From positions 434,001 through 498,000 of the forward strand of contig NZ_CP017479.1 in NCBI RefSeq assembly GCF_001761465.1: DNA of 64,000 bases. The letters run 5' to 3'. The stretch is from Flavobacterium gilvum (GTDB lineage: Bacteria > Bacteroidota > Bacteroidia > Flavobacteriales > Flavobacteriaceae). The notes under the pieces are model-generated. The model was not told the DNA's origin and searched no databases. It worked only from the letters and a program-made list of their open reading frames with translations. The translations under genes and the position numbers were made by a program. Below are positions 25,145-33,332 of the stretch, in pieces. Numbering within the stretch: position 1 is the first letter of the stretch; the number at the start of each line of letters is the position of its first letter.

Positions 25145-25762
25145 TTATCTTTTGGAAATTTCATCACGGATTTTTGCCGCTTTTTCATAGTCTTCCTGCT
25201 CTACCGCCTGTTCCAGCAATTCGTTTAATTCCTGCAAAGTATGATTCGTATAAGTACTGCCAGATTCATTACTTTCAGCATTCCCAAAGGTCTCAGGATT
25301 ACTCAAAATATCCTCCATTTCATTTGGTGTATCTGTTTCAAGTGGATTTGCCTTTAAGTAAATACCAGCTTTGTCCAAAATATTTTTGTAAGTAAAAATA
25401 GGTGCATTAAATCGAATCGCCAACGCGATAGCATCCGAAGTTCTGGCATCAATTATCTCTTCGATTTTGTCTCTTTCGCAAATAATACTGGAATAAAAAA
25501 CGCCGTCTACCAATTTGTGAATAATCACTTGTTTCACTACAATATCAAATCGTTCAGCAAAATTCTTGAACAAATCATGAGTCAAAGGACGAGGCGGTTT
25601 AATTTCTTTCTCCAAAGCAATTGCAATAGATTGAGCTTCAAATGCCCCGATAACAATAGGTAATTTCCTTTCTCCGTCAACCTCATTCAAGATTAAAGCA
25701 TAAGCGCCATTTTGAGTTTGACTGTATGAAATTCCTTTTATAGATAGTTTAACTAAGCTCAT
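25145..25762 (-). CDS. Bifunctional-nuclease (BFN/DUF151) domain protein with C-terminal UVR motif
   Basis: The 205-residue protein has a DUF151 domain (residues about 1-140: LSIKGISYSQTQNGAYALIL, LPIVIGAFEAQSIAIALE, then DARTSDAIALAIRFNAPIF), an acidic linker, and a UVR-like helical hairpin at the end (LNELLEQAVEQEDYEKAAKI). DUF151 members include a plant nuclease, but the bacterial role is unproven. The combination with UVR is common in Bacteroidota. It lies between thyA and etfA on the same strand, with repeats on the thyA side. Confidence 0.85.
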   Translation of the reverse strand: MSLVKLSIKGISYSQTQNGAYALILNEVDGERKLPIVIGAFEAQSIAIALEKEIKPPRPLTHDLFKNFAERFDIVVKQVIIHKLVDGVFYSSIICERDKIEEIIDARTSDAIALAIRFNAPIFTYKNILDKAGIYLKANPLETDTPNEMEDILSNPETFGNAESNESGSTYTNHTLQELNELLEQAVEQEDYEKAAKIRDEISKR

Positions 25763-25925
25763 GTTGATATAATGGAAAGTACCAAGTACTCTATTAATTG
25801 TGTCTTTTTCCTTGTTTTAAATTTAGTGCAATTTTAATCAAAATATATGGAACAAAAAAGCTACCTAATACAAAGATACAATTATCTTATTTTTAGATAG
25901 CTTAATTACCAAGAGAAATTAGATC

Positions 25926-26906
25926 CTAAGATTGGTGTTCTTTGAAAGCTTTAAGTTTGGCCGTTAGCTGCGGTACAATTTCAAATGCATCACCAACTAC
26001 ACCGTAATCAGCAACTTTAAAGAAAGGAGCTTCAGGATCACTGTTAATCACCACTTTTACCTTTGAGGAGTTAATCCCTGCTATATGTTGTATGGCTCCG
26101 GAGATTCCGATAGCAATGTACAGATTGGTCGCTACAGGTTTTCCCGTTTGTCCTACGTGTTCTCCGTGAGGTCTCCATCCCAAATCTGAAACCGGTTTTG
26201 AACAAGCCGTTGCAGCTCCAAGAACTCCAGCCAATTCCTCGAGCATTCCCCAGTTCTCCGGTCCTTTTAGACCACGACCACCAGAAACTACAATATCGGC
26301 ATCGGCAATAGACACTTTGCCAGAACTTTTTTCGACAGAAGCCACTTTTACCCCAAAATCAGCATCACCAATTGTTGGATTAAAATCTTCTTCCGTAGAG
26401 ACGCGATTAATCGCGTCTGTACTTTCAAAAATACCGTACGTGTTTTTGGCAAGAGCCAATACCTTTACATCGGTATTAATTTCTGTTATATTAAAAGCTT
26501 TGTTTGAAAAAGCCGTTCTTTTTACTTGAAAAGGAGAAGTGCTAACCGGCAAACCAACAACATTTGAAGTGAAACCAGCCTCCAACGCAACTGCTACCAG
26601 TGGAGCCAAATAGATGCTATCTGTTGTAGACGACAATAAAACCAATTTGGCTGCTTCTTTCTGAGCCGCTTGTTTTATTACATCGGCATAAGCTTTGGCA
26701 GTAAAACTATTTAATTTATCATTGTTTACTTTTAAAACTTTATCGACACCATATTTCGACAATTCAGAAACATTTCCTGCATTTACAGTTACCGCGGTAA
26801 CGGTTGTTCCTAATGATTCGGCTACTTTTTTGGCATAGGAAGCCAATTCCAATGCTACTTTTTTTAATTTTCCCTCTGCAGATTCTGCATATATTAATAT
26901 TGACAT
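25926..26906 (-). CDS. etfA: Electron transfer flavoprotein, alpha subunit
   Basis: The 326-residue protein has the EtfA N-terminal domain and the C-terminal FAD domain: [20 protein letters not shown] near residue 207, [16 protein letters not shown] near 244, [20 protein letters not shown] near 262 and [20 protein letters not shown] near 288. With EtfB it passes electrons from acyl-CoA dehydrogenases to the quinone pool. A perfect 20-bp palindrome lies inside the frame near codons 163-169 (DAINRVS), where homologues, as I recall them, are variable. It follows etfB after 122 bp of ATTTTAG repeats. Confidence 0.95.
   Translation of the reverse strand: MSILIYAESAEGKLKKVALELASYAKKVAESLGTTVTAVTVNAGNVSELSKYGVDKVLKVNNDKLNSFTAKAYADVIKQAAQKEAAKLVLLSSTTDSIYLAPLVAVALEAGFTSNVVGLPVSTSPFQVKRTAFSNKAFNITEINTDVKVLALAKNTYGIFESTDAINRVSTEEDFNPTIGDADFGVKVASVEKSSGKVSIADADIVVSGGRGLKGPENWGMLEELAGVLGAATACSKPVSDLGWRPHGEHVGQTGKPVATNLYIAIGISGAIQHIAGINSSKVKVVINSDPEAPFFKVADYGVVGDAFEIVPQLTAKLKAFKEHQS
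26399..26418. repeat. 20-bp perfect palindrome inside etfA
   Basis: AGACGCGATTAATCGCGTCT is its own inverse complement and is GC-richer than its surroundings. It lies in frame within etfA and resembles palindromic intergenic repeats (GTAGAGACGC...) known from Bacteroidota and other phyla. Confidence 0.75.
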
Positions 26907-26908
26907 GA

Positions 26909-26974
26909 TGATTTTAGATTTTAGATTTTAGACTTGTAATTTTAGATTTTAGAACCAAACTAAAGATTTTAGAT
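26909..26974. repeat. ATTTTAG short tandem repeats between etfB and etfA
   Basis: The unit GATTTTA recurs six or more times, partly head to tail and partly interrupted, in the 122-bp gap between the two etf genes. No function is evident. Confidence 0.6.
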
Positions 26975-27028
26975 TTTTTTTGCCATCAGCAATCAAAAAT
27001 CATTAATCTTCAATCGGCAATCCAATTC

Positions 27029-27775
27029 TTAAATCACTTTCGCTTCGTTGTGCAACAAATTAATTAATTCATCCAAATTATCTGCCGCAATCATTTTTAC
27101 TGCCGATTTTGGAGCCGGTTTTTCATATTTTACAACTTTTGTATTTACAGCTGCATCTACCGATTCAAGGATTGTTAATGCTTTTGTTCTTGCAGTCATA
27201 ATTCCTCTCATATTTGGGATGCGCAAATCTTTTTCCTCAACAATTCCTTTTTGTGTTCCAATGACGATTGGTAATGAAGTATTCACAGTTTCTTTCCCTC
27301 CGTCCATCTCGCGAACAGCAGTCACATTCGAACCATCAACAGTGACACCTATACATGAATTTATAAAATTATATCCCAAAATACCTGCAATCATTCCAGG
27401 AACCATTCCTCCATTGTAATCCAAGGATTCTTTCCCCGCAATTACAACATCATAACCACCATTTTTAACCACTTCGGCTAATTGTTTGGCCACAAAAAAA
27501 CCATCTGCAGGATTAGCATTTACACGAATCGCTTCATTGGCACCTATTGCCAACGCTTTTCTCAAAGTAGGCTCCGTGTCTGGCCCTCCAACATTCACTA
27601 CAGTAACTGTAGCCCCCTGCTGCTCTTGAAACCAAAGTGCGCGGGTTAGTCCAAATTCATCATTTGGGTTAATTACATATTGAACTCCACTGGTATCAAA
27701 ATCAGCATCTCCGTTGGTGAAATTAATTTTTGAAGTAGTATCAGGAACGTGGCTGATGCAAACTAATATTTTCAT
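27029..27775 (-). CDS. etfB: Electron transfer flavoprotein, beta subunit
   Basis: The 248-residue protein starts MKILVCISHVPDTTSKINF and contains VINPNDEFGLTRAL, VVIAGKESLDYNGGMVPGMI and REMDGGKETVNTSLPIVIG, the EtfB/FixA pattern including the ETF-beta signature region. It binds AMP and partners with EtfA. I chose the ATG at 27775; a longer frame from 27850 would include the predicted promoter (TACATTTG, 27816-27809, minus strand). It is the first gene of etfB-etfA. Confidence 0.94.
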   Translation of the reverse strand: MKILVCISHVPDTTSKINFTNGDADFDTSGVQYVINPNDEFGLTRALWFQEQQGATVTVVNVGGPDTEPTLRKALAIGANEAIRVNANPADGFFVAKQLAEVVKNGGYDVVIAGKESLDYNGGMVPGMIAGILGYNFINSCIGVTVDGSNVTAVREMDGGKETVNTSLPIVIGTQKGIVEEKDLRIPNMRGIMTARTKALTILESVDAAVNTKVVKYEKPAPKSAVKMIAADNLDELINLLHNEAKVI

Positions 27776-27808
27776 ACTTATATGTTTAAATTCTATTTTT
27801 TTCACTGA

Positions 27809-27816
27809 CAAATGTA
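27809..27816 (-). promoter_or_regulatory. -7 element of the etfB promoter
   Basis: TACATTTG on the minus strand matches TAnnTTTG exactly and sits 33 nt before the chosen etfB start. No clear TTG lies at the expected upstream distance. The remaining gap up to pdhB (about 400 bp) holds only AT-rich sequence and the pdhB promoter region. Confidence 0.5.
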
Positions 27817-28182
27817 AAATAATAAATCGAATTATATAGTATGCATGCATAATATTATCAACAACTATTACGATTTCGTAAACTATAAAATAGCAATATA
27901 ACCTTTAAACAAAATTATTTTAAACAACAAAGACTAATTTGTGATTTAATCCGTTATATCATTCAATAAACAATAAAACAACCAATTTTGGTATCACAAA
28001 ACATCAATCTCAAACTCATGTCCTGGCAAGGATAATAGCTAAATCCTTCTTATTATCACGATTTTTTCTGAACAGTCCACAGAAAGATTCAGCGAAAAGC
28101 CTAAAATGGCTTCAGAAAAATACAATAGAACAAAACCTTGTTATTTTAAGGGAATTTATGCTTTTAAGTAATTTAAAATAAT

Positions 28183-28190
28183 TATTTTTG
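28183..28190 (+). promoter_or_regulatory. -7 element of the pdhB promoter
   Basis: TATTTTTG matches TAnnTTTG exactly, 32 nt before the pdhB start codon. The upstream element is not clear. Confidence 0.45.
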
Positions 28191-28222
28191 CCAATCAAAA
28201 AATTACACACAGACAATATAAT

Positions 28223-29200
28223 ATGAGAACGATACAATTTAGAGAGGCCATTTGCGAAGCGATGAGCGAAGAAATGCGCCGTGATGAGTCCATATACTTA
28301 ATGGGTGAAGAGGTAGCAGAGTACAATGGTGCCTACAAAGCATCTAAAGGAATGCTTGCCGAATTTGGTGAAAAAAGAGTAATTGACACTCCAATTGCCG
28401 AACTTGGTTTTACCGGAATTGCTGTTGGATCTGCAATGAACGGATGTCGTCCGATAGTAGAGTATATGACTTTCAACTTTTGTTTGGTTGGAATTGACCA
28501 AATTATAAATAATGCTGCCAAAATGCGTCAAATGACCGGTGGGCAATTCAACGTGCCAATCGTTTTCCGTGGGCCAACTGCTTCGGCAGGACAATTGGGA
28601 GCTACTCACTCACAAGCTATCGAAAACTGGTTTGCCAACACTCCGGGACTTAAAGTTGTGGTTCCTTCTAATGTTTATGATGCCAAAGGTCTATTAAAAT
28701 CGGCTATCCGTGACAATGACCCTGTTATTTTCATGGAATCAGAACAAATGTATGGTGACAAAGGTGAAGTGCCAGATGGTGAATATACTATTCCACTTGG
28801 AGTTGCCGACATTAAACGTGAAGGTACTGATGTAACGATTGTTTCTTTCGGAAAAATAATCAAAGAAGCTTATATTGCTGCTGATCAATTGGAAAAAGAA
28901 GGTATCTCATGCGAAATTATCGACTTAAGAACTGTTCGCCCAATGGATAAAGATGCCATTTTAGCTTCGGTTAAAAAAACAAACAGATTGGTAATTCTTG
29001 AAGAGGCTTGGCCATTTGCAAGCATTTCTTCAGAAATCACTTATATTGTTCAAGAACAAGCTTTTGACTTCTTAGATGCACCAATTCAACGTATAACAAC
29101 TGCCGACACCCCTGCACCATACTCTCCGGTACTATTGAAAGAATGGTTACCGAATGCTGCAGATGTTGTAAAAGCAGTTAAAAAAGTACTATACAAATAA
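28223..29200 (+). CDS. pdhB: Pyruvate dehydrogenase E1 component, beta subunit
   Basis: The 325-residue protein has the transketolase pyrimidine domain and C-terminal domain of E1-beta enzymes: TIQFREAICEAMSEEMRRD, MGEEVAEYNGAYKASKGM near residue 27, DTPIAELGFTGIAVGSAMNG near 55, FRGPTASAGQLGATHSQ near 114 and DLRTVRPMDKDAI near 232. The spacing fits pyruvate rather than branched-chain dehydrogenase. The alpha subunit and E2 are not adjacent, so they must be encoded elsewhere. It ends at a strong terminator before the DUF5686 gene. Confidence 0.9.
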   Translation: MRTIQFREAICEAMSEEMRRDESIYLMGEEVAEYNGAYKASKGMLAEFGEKRVIDTPIAELGFTGIAVGSAMNGCRPIVEYMTFNFCLVGIDQIINNAAKMRQMTGGQFNVPIVFRGPTASAGQLGATHSQAIENWFANTPGLKVVVPSNVYDAKGLLKSAIRDNDPVIFMESEQMYGDKGEVPDGEYTIPLGVADIKREGTDVTIVSFGKIIKEAYIAADQLEKEGISCEIIDLRTVRPMDKDAILASVKKTNRLVILEEAWPFASISSEITYIVQEQAFDFLDAPIQRITTADTPAPYSPVLLKEWLPNAADVVKAVKKVLYK

Positions 29201-29215
29201 TTGATACAACTCTTT

Positions 29216-29256
29216 AAAAAGCTTCATCAATCCTCCTTTGATGAAGCTTTTTTTTA
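29216..29256 (+). terminator. Terminator after pdhB
   Basis: AAAAAGCTTCATCAA and TTGATGAAGCTTTTT form a perfect 15-bp stem with a 7-nt loop and a T9 run. The next gene starts at 29263, directly behind it, so that gene depends on read-through or on a promoter overlapping the hairpin. Confidence 0.9.
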
Positions 29257-29262
29257 TCCGTC

Positions 29263-31764
29263 ATGAAAAAGAACCTACTCATAATTGTCCTGTTTCTAAT
29301 TGTGCCAATAACTCAAATTTTTGCACAGACAAAAGTGAGTGGTATTGTTGTTGACAAAACCAAACAACCTGTCCCTTTTGCCAACATCGTTTTCAAAAAT
29401 ACTAGCATCAGTACGGTAACCAATGAAGACGGACGTTTTTATATTGAATCTCCAACTACCCAACAAACATTAGTAGTAAGTTCTGTTGGTTTTTCTGAAA
29501 AAGAAATTACCCTTACCAAATCCGTCAACTATAATTTTACAGTTGAATTAAACGATCAGGAATCTCTCAAAGAAGTAGTCATCTATACCGGGAAAACTTC
29601 GAAAAAAGACAATCCGGCACTAGCAATCCTACGTAAAATCTGGGAAAGAAAAAGGAAAAACGGTCTGCATCTGTTTGATCAATATCAAATGGAGAAATAT
29701 GAAAAAGTAGAGTTTGACATTAACTCCATTGATAGCGCTTACAAAAAAAATAAGCTTTTCAAAGGAATGGAATTTATATTTGACCATGTCGACACATCAA
29801 AAATTACCGGAAAAACCTATCTTCCTGTTTTTATCAACGAAGCCTTGTCGGACGTATATGGAGACAATAAAATCGCTAAGGTAAAAGAAATTATTAAAGC
29901 CAATAAAACGTCAGGTTACGAAGGCAATCAACAAATTTTGTCCTTTATAAAAGATTTGTATTCTGATTATGATATCTACAATAATCACATCTTATTATTT
30001 GACAAAAGTTTTACGAGTCCACTTTCTACAACTGGGATTGACACCTATAATTATGTACTAAAAGACAGTGCTTTTATCGATAAAAAATGGTGTTACAATA
30101 TTGTTTTTTATCCAAGACGAAAAAACGAATTGACCTTCAAAGGTGATTTTTGGGTAAATGATACCACTTTTGCCATAAAAAAAATCAATATGGCCGTTAC
30201 CAAAAGTGCCAATATAAACTGGGTAAAAGACATTTATGTAGAACAAGAATTCGAAGTTTTAAACGATTCTGTTTTCATTTTGACAAAGGATTATCTAATG
30301 TCTGATTTTGCTGTAAATAAAAAAGAGAAATCCAAAGGAGTTTACGGCAAGCGAACGACTTTTTATCAAAATCATCAATTTAATATTCCAAAACCCGAGA
30401 AATTCTTCAAAGAAGAAGTCAATTTTGTCGACAATGAAGTCTATAAAAAAAATGACGAATACTGGGAAGAAAATCGTTTTGAAAAATTAAACAAAGATGA
30501 GCAAGGCGTGTACAAAATGCTCGACACCCTTAAAACTGTTCCCGCCTTTAAAAGACTTGCTAATTTGGTAACCATACTGGCAAGCGGCTACATAAATTTT
30601 GAAAATTTTGATTTTGGCCCTATTTTCTCCACTTTCGGATACAACGAAGTTGAGGGTTTAAGAGTTCAGCTCGGAGGGCGAACTTATTTTGGTCCTAATG
30701 ACCCTTGGCGAGTACAGGCTTATACCGCTTATGGCTTTGAAGACCAAAAATTCAAATATGGTTTTGCTGGCAAATGGATGATTGATAAAAAAAACCGAAT
30801 CATTATTTCGGGAGGAAACCGGCATGACATCGAACAGTTGGGAGCAAGTCTGACGACTTCCAATGATGTTTTGGCAAGAAATTATGGTTCATCAGCATTT
30901 ATCACCACAGGTTCCAATGGAAAATTAACCAACATAGAACTGACGAACGCCTACATTGCAATAGAACCCGTCAAAAACCTGACTTTTCAAACTGGAGTAA
31001 CCTACAAAACACTAGAATCAGCCTCACCTGTTTTCAGTCTGGATTACTATACCACTTTGCCTTCTGCCGAAAATCCCGAAGGTGTCATAAAAAACAAGAC
31101 CACCCAATCTGAATTTAATATCCAGGCTGAGTACACTCCTAAACGAAGAACCATAGCCTATGGAGTTGAAAGAAGCATTGCCAATAGCCCTTACACTACC
31201 CTTTTTGTAAATTACAGCCAGGGATACAAAGGTGTTTTCAACAGTGATTTTAATTACAAAAAACTGGAGTTTTATTACAAGCAGCCTATCATTATAGGAC
31301 CTCTGGGCAGGACTAATTTGATTTTGGAACTCGGAAAAACTTTTGGAACAGTTCCTTTGGGATTATTGAGTGTTGTTCCAGGAAACCAAACGCTATTCAC
31401 GATTGAAAACTCTTTCAGTAATCTTAATTATTACGAATTTGTTACCGATAAATATGCAACCCTGCAATGGAATCACGATTTTAATGGAAGACTATTTGCT
31501 AGAATACCCTTTATGCGAAAACTGAACTGGAGAGAATTAATCGGAGTAAAAGCTGCCTATGGAACCGTTTCGGATGCCAACAGGGCCATAAATGCTTCCG
31601 GCTTAAACTATGTCGCACCAGAAAATATTTACTGGGAATACAATGCAGGAATAGGAAACATCTTCAAGGTGTTCCGACTTGATTTTTCATGGAGAGGAAG
31701 TTATCTCAATATGCCTGACATCAATAGATTTGCCATAAAAGGATCTTTTGGGTTTTATTTTTAG
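29263..31764 (+). CDS. DUF5686 outer-membrane protein with carboxypeptidase-like regulatory domain
   Basis: The 833-residue protein has a signal peptide (KKNLLIIVLFLIVPITQIFA), then a carboxypeptidase-regulatory-like beta-sandwich (about 24-105: VSGIVVDKTKQPVPFANIVF), a middle region with KNELTFKGDFWVNDTTFAIK, and a C-terminal barrel rich in alternating strands ending GSFGFYF. This layout is the DUF5686 family of Bacteroidota. The function is unknown; the N-terminal domain resembles that of TonB-dependent receptors, but there is no plug domain. The start codon lies only 11 bp after the pdhB terminator stem. Confidence 0.85.
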   Translation: MKKNLLIIVLFLIVPITQIFAQTKVSGIVVDKTKQPVPFANIVFKNTSISTVTNEDGRFYIESPTTQQTLVVSSVGFSEKEITLTKSVNYNFTVELNDQESLKEVVIYTGKTSKKDNPALAILRKIWERKRKNGLHLFDQYQMEKYEKVEFDINSIDSAYKKNKLFKGMEFIFDHVDTSKITGKTYLPVFINEALSDVYGDNKIAKVKEIIKANKTSGYEGNQQILSFIKDLYSDYDIYNNHILLFDKSFTSPLSTTGIDTYNYVLKDSAFIDKKWCYNIVFYPRRKNELTFKGDFWVNDTTFAIKKINMAVTKSANINWVKDIYVEQEFEVLNDSVFILTKDYLMSDFAVNKKEKSKGVYGKRTTFYQNHQFNIPKPEKFFKEEVNFVDNEVYKKNDEYWEENRFEKLNKDEQGVYKMLDTLKTVPAFKRLANLVTILASGYINFENFDFGPIFSTFGYNEVEGLRVQLGGRTYFGPNDPWRVQAYTAYGFEDQKFKYGFAGKWMIDKKNRIIISGGNRHDIEQLGASLTTSNDVLARNYGSSAFITTGSNGKLTNIELTNAYIAIEPVKNLTFQTGVTYKTLESASPVFSLDYYTTLPSAENPEGVIKNKTTQSEFNIQAEYTPKRRTIAYGVERSIANSPYTTLFVNYSQGYKGVFNSDFNYKKLEFYYKQPIIIGPLGRTNLILELGKTFGTVPLGLLSVVPGNQTLFTIENSFSNLNYYEFVTDKYATLQWNHDFNGRLFARIPFMRKLNWRELIGVKAAYGTVSDANRAINASGLNYVAPENIYWEYNAGIGNIFKVFRLDFSWRGSYLNMPDINRFAIKGSFGFYF

Positions 31765-31885
31765 GAGCTAGTTACTTCGTCAGTTCGTTTCACTCGTGCC
31801 CTGTTTTTGTTGCAATTTTTCGTCAAAATTCTCACTACATCAGGGCTAGTCCATAAGCCAATTCATTAAATTTGAACTAAAAAAA
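31765..31885. repeat. Intergenic stretch with inverted GCCCTG/CAGGGC pair
   Basis: The gap contains GCCCTG and CAGGGC about 45 nt apart and a CG-richer stretch (AGTTCGTTTCACTCGTGCC) unlike the surrounding AT-rich DNA. It looks like a fragment of a dispersed repeat; no terminator with a T-run is visible. Confidence 0.35.
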
Positions 31886-32485
31886 ATGCAAAAGGCCTTC
31901 GATTATCTTTTCAAAAAAGATTCCATATTCAAAGAGATTGTTGATACTTATGGAACACCGACAATTCCAAAAAGACCACAAGGATTTGAGACATTGGTAT
32001 TACTGATTTTGGAACAGCAGGTTTCCATAGATTCAGCCAAAGCCACATTTTTAAAAATCAAAGCACATACAAGTTGTACACCTGAAACACTATCGATTTT
32101 ACCCGAAGAAGAATTTAGGGCATTAGGCGTAAGTCGGCAAAAAACCAATTACATAAAAATATTAGCCCAAACTATCCTAAACAAAGAACTTGACATTGAA
32201 AGTCTAGCCTCAAAAACAGCACAACAGGTTCGGGAGGAATTAATCAGATTAAAAGGAATCGGAAATTGGACTATTGACATTTACCTAATGTTTTGCCTTC
32301 AGGAACCCGATTTAATTCCACTAGGAGATATCGCTATCATAAACACCATCAAAGAATTACTCAACATCCATGACAAGCAGGAAATGGAAACCCATACACA
32401 ACAATGGAGTCCTTATCGTTCCTATGCCACATATTTGCTTTGGCACTATTATCTAAAAAAACGAAACCGAACAATTGTGTATTAA
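31886..32485 (+). CDS. DNA-3-methyladenine glycosylase (AlkA-like, HhH-GPD)
   Basis: The 199-residue protein has the HhH-GPD fold: LVLLILEQQVSIDSAKATFL near residue 33, the helix-hairpin-helix LIRLKGIGNWTIDIYLMF near 113, and the catalytic-Asp region PLGDIAIINTI near 136. There is no iron-sulfur cluster motif, so it belongs to the AlkA side and not to EndoIII. It removes alkylated bases from DNA. It lacks the N-terminal beta domain of E. coli AlkA, as in the short bacterial group. Confidence 0.88.
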   Translation: MQKAFDYLFKKDSIFKEIVDTYGTPTIPKRPQGFETLVLLILEQQVSIDSAKATFLKIKAHTSCTPETLSILPEEEFRALGVSRQKTNYIKILAQTILNKELDIESLASKTAQQVREELIRLKGIGNWTIDIYLMFCLQEPDLIPLGDIAIINTIKELLNIHDKQEMETHTQQWSPYRSYATYLLWHYYLKKRNRTIVY

Positions 32486-32604
32486 ATGTACTACATAACT
32501 GATTTCGGAAAAACATTTCAGCCTTACCCAAAATCCTATTTTGGACAGAATTATCTTTTAAGGTTAATTCCTTAAAACACATTTGGATTAAGTTGCATTT
32601 TTTA

Positions 32605-32634
32605 TTGCAAAAAAACATAGTTTCATTACATTTG
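32605..32634 (+). promoter_or_regulatory. Predicted ppa promoter
   Basis: TTG (32605-32607), a 19-nt spacer and TACATTTG (32627-32634) match the Bacteroidota consensus fully; the start codon of ppa follows about 57 nt later. Confidence 0.7.
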
Positions 32635-32690
32635 TACCGCTAATAAGATAAGAAATCAAACAAAAAACAAAAAAACAAACAAAAACAATA

Positions 32691-33218
32691 ATGACAGACA
32701 AATTAAAAACTTTTGATGTATTAATTGAGATACCAAGAGGAAGCAGAAATAAATATGAATATGATTTTTCTATAAAAAGAATGCGTTTTGACAGAATGTT
32801 ATTCTCTTCGATGATGTACCCTGCAGATTATGGTTTCATTCCCGAAACTTTGGCTTTGGATGGAGATCCTTTGGATGTTTTGGTACTGATAAACGAGCCA
32901 ACTTTTCCTGGTTGCGTAATGCAAGTAAAACCTATCGGCGTTTTCCACATGGCCGACGATAAAGGTCCAGACGAAAAAATAATCTGTGTACCAGTTTCTG
33001 ATCCAATTTGGAATTCATTAGAAAACCTATCTGATGTAAACCCGCACCTTTTAAAAGAAATCGAGCACTTTTTTCAGGTTTACAAAGACCTTGAAAACAA
33101 AAAAGTGGATGTAGGAGGCTGGGGAAACTTAGACGAAGCCTATGAAATCATTAAAGAATGTACAGAACGTTTCGACCAAATAGAAAACAAACCAGAAGGA
33201 TTATTTAGCATTAAATAA
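32691..33218 (+). CDS. ppa: Soluble inorganic pyrophosphatase (family I)
   Basis: The 175-residue protein carries the family I pattern: IEIPRGSRNKYEYD near residue 13, MMYPADYGFIPETLALDGDP near 41, with the metal-binding aspartates in DGDPLDVLV, and KPIGVFHMADDKGPDEKIIC near 84. It hydrolyses pyrophosphate in the cytosol. A membrane pyrophosphatase gene follows 115 bp later on the same strand, behind a terminator. Confidence 0.96.
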   Translation: MTDKLKTFDVLIEIPRGSRNKYEYDFSIKRMRFDRMLFSSMMYPADYGFIPETLALDGDPLDVLVLINEPTFPGCVMQVKPIGVFHMADDKGPDEKIICVPVSDPIWNSLENLSDVNPHLLKEIEHFFQVYKDLENKKVDVGGWGNLDEAYEIIKECTERFDQIENKPEGLFSIK

Positions 33219-33240
33219 TGTTTATGCCAAATTTTTACAA

Positions 33241-33275
33241 AAAAAGCAATACTTTTTACATGTATTGCTTTTTTT
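33241..33275 (+). terminator. Terminator after ppa
   Basis: AAAAAGCAATAC and GTATTGCTTTTT pair around a 9-nt loop, followed by more T. It separates ppa from hppA. Confidence 0.85.
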
Positions 33276-33332
33276 GTTTAAATTGCTTTCGATTACAATA
33301 TTTTTTTCTAATAATATAATGAGGATATTTTT

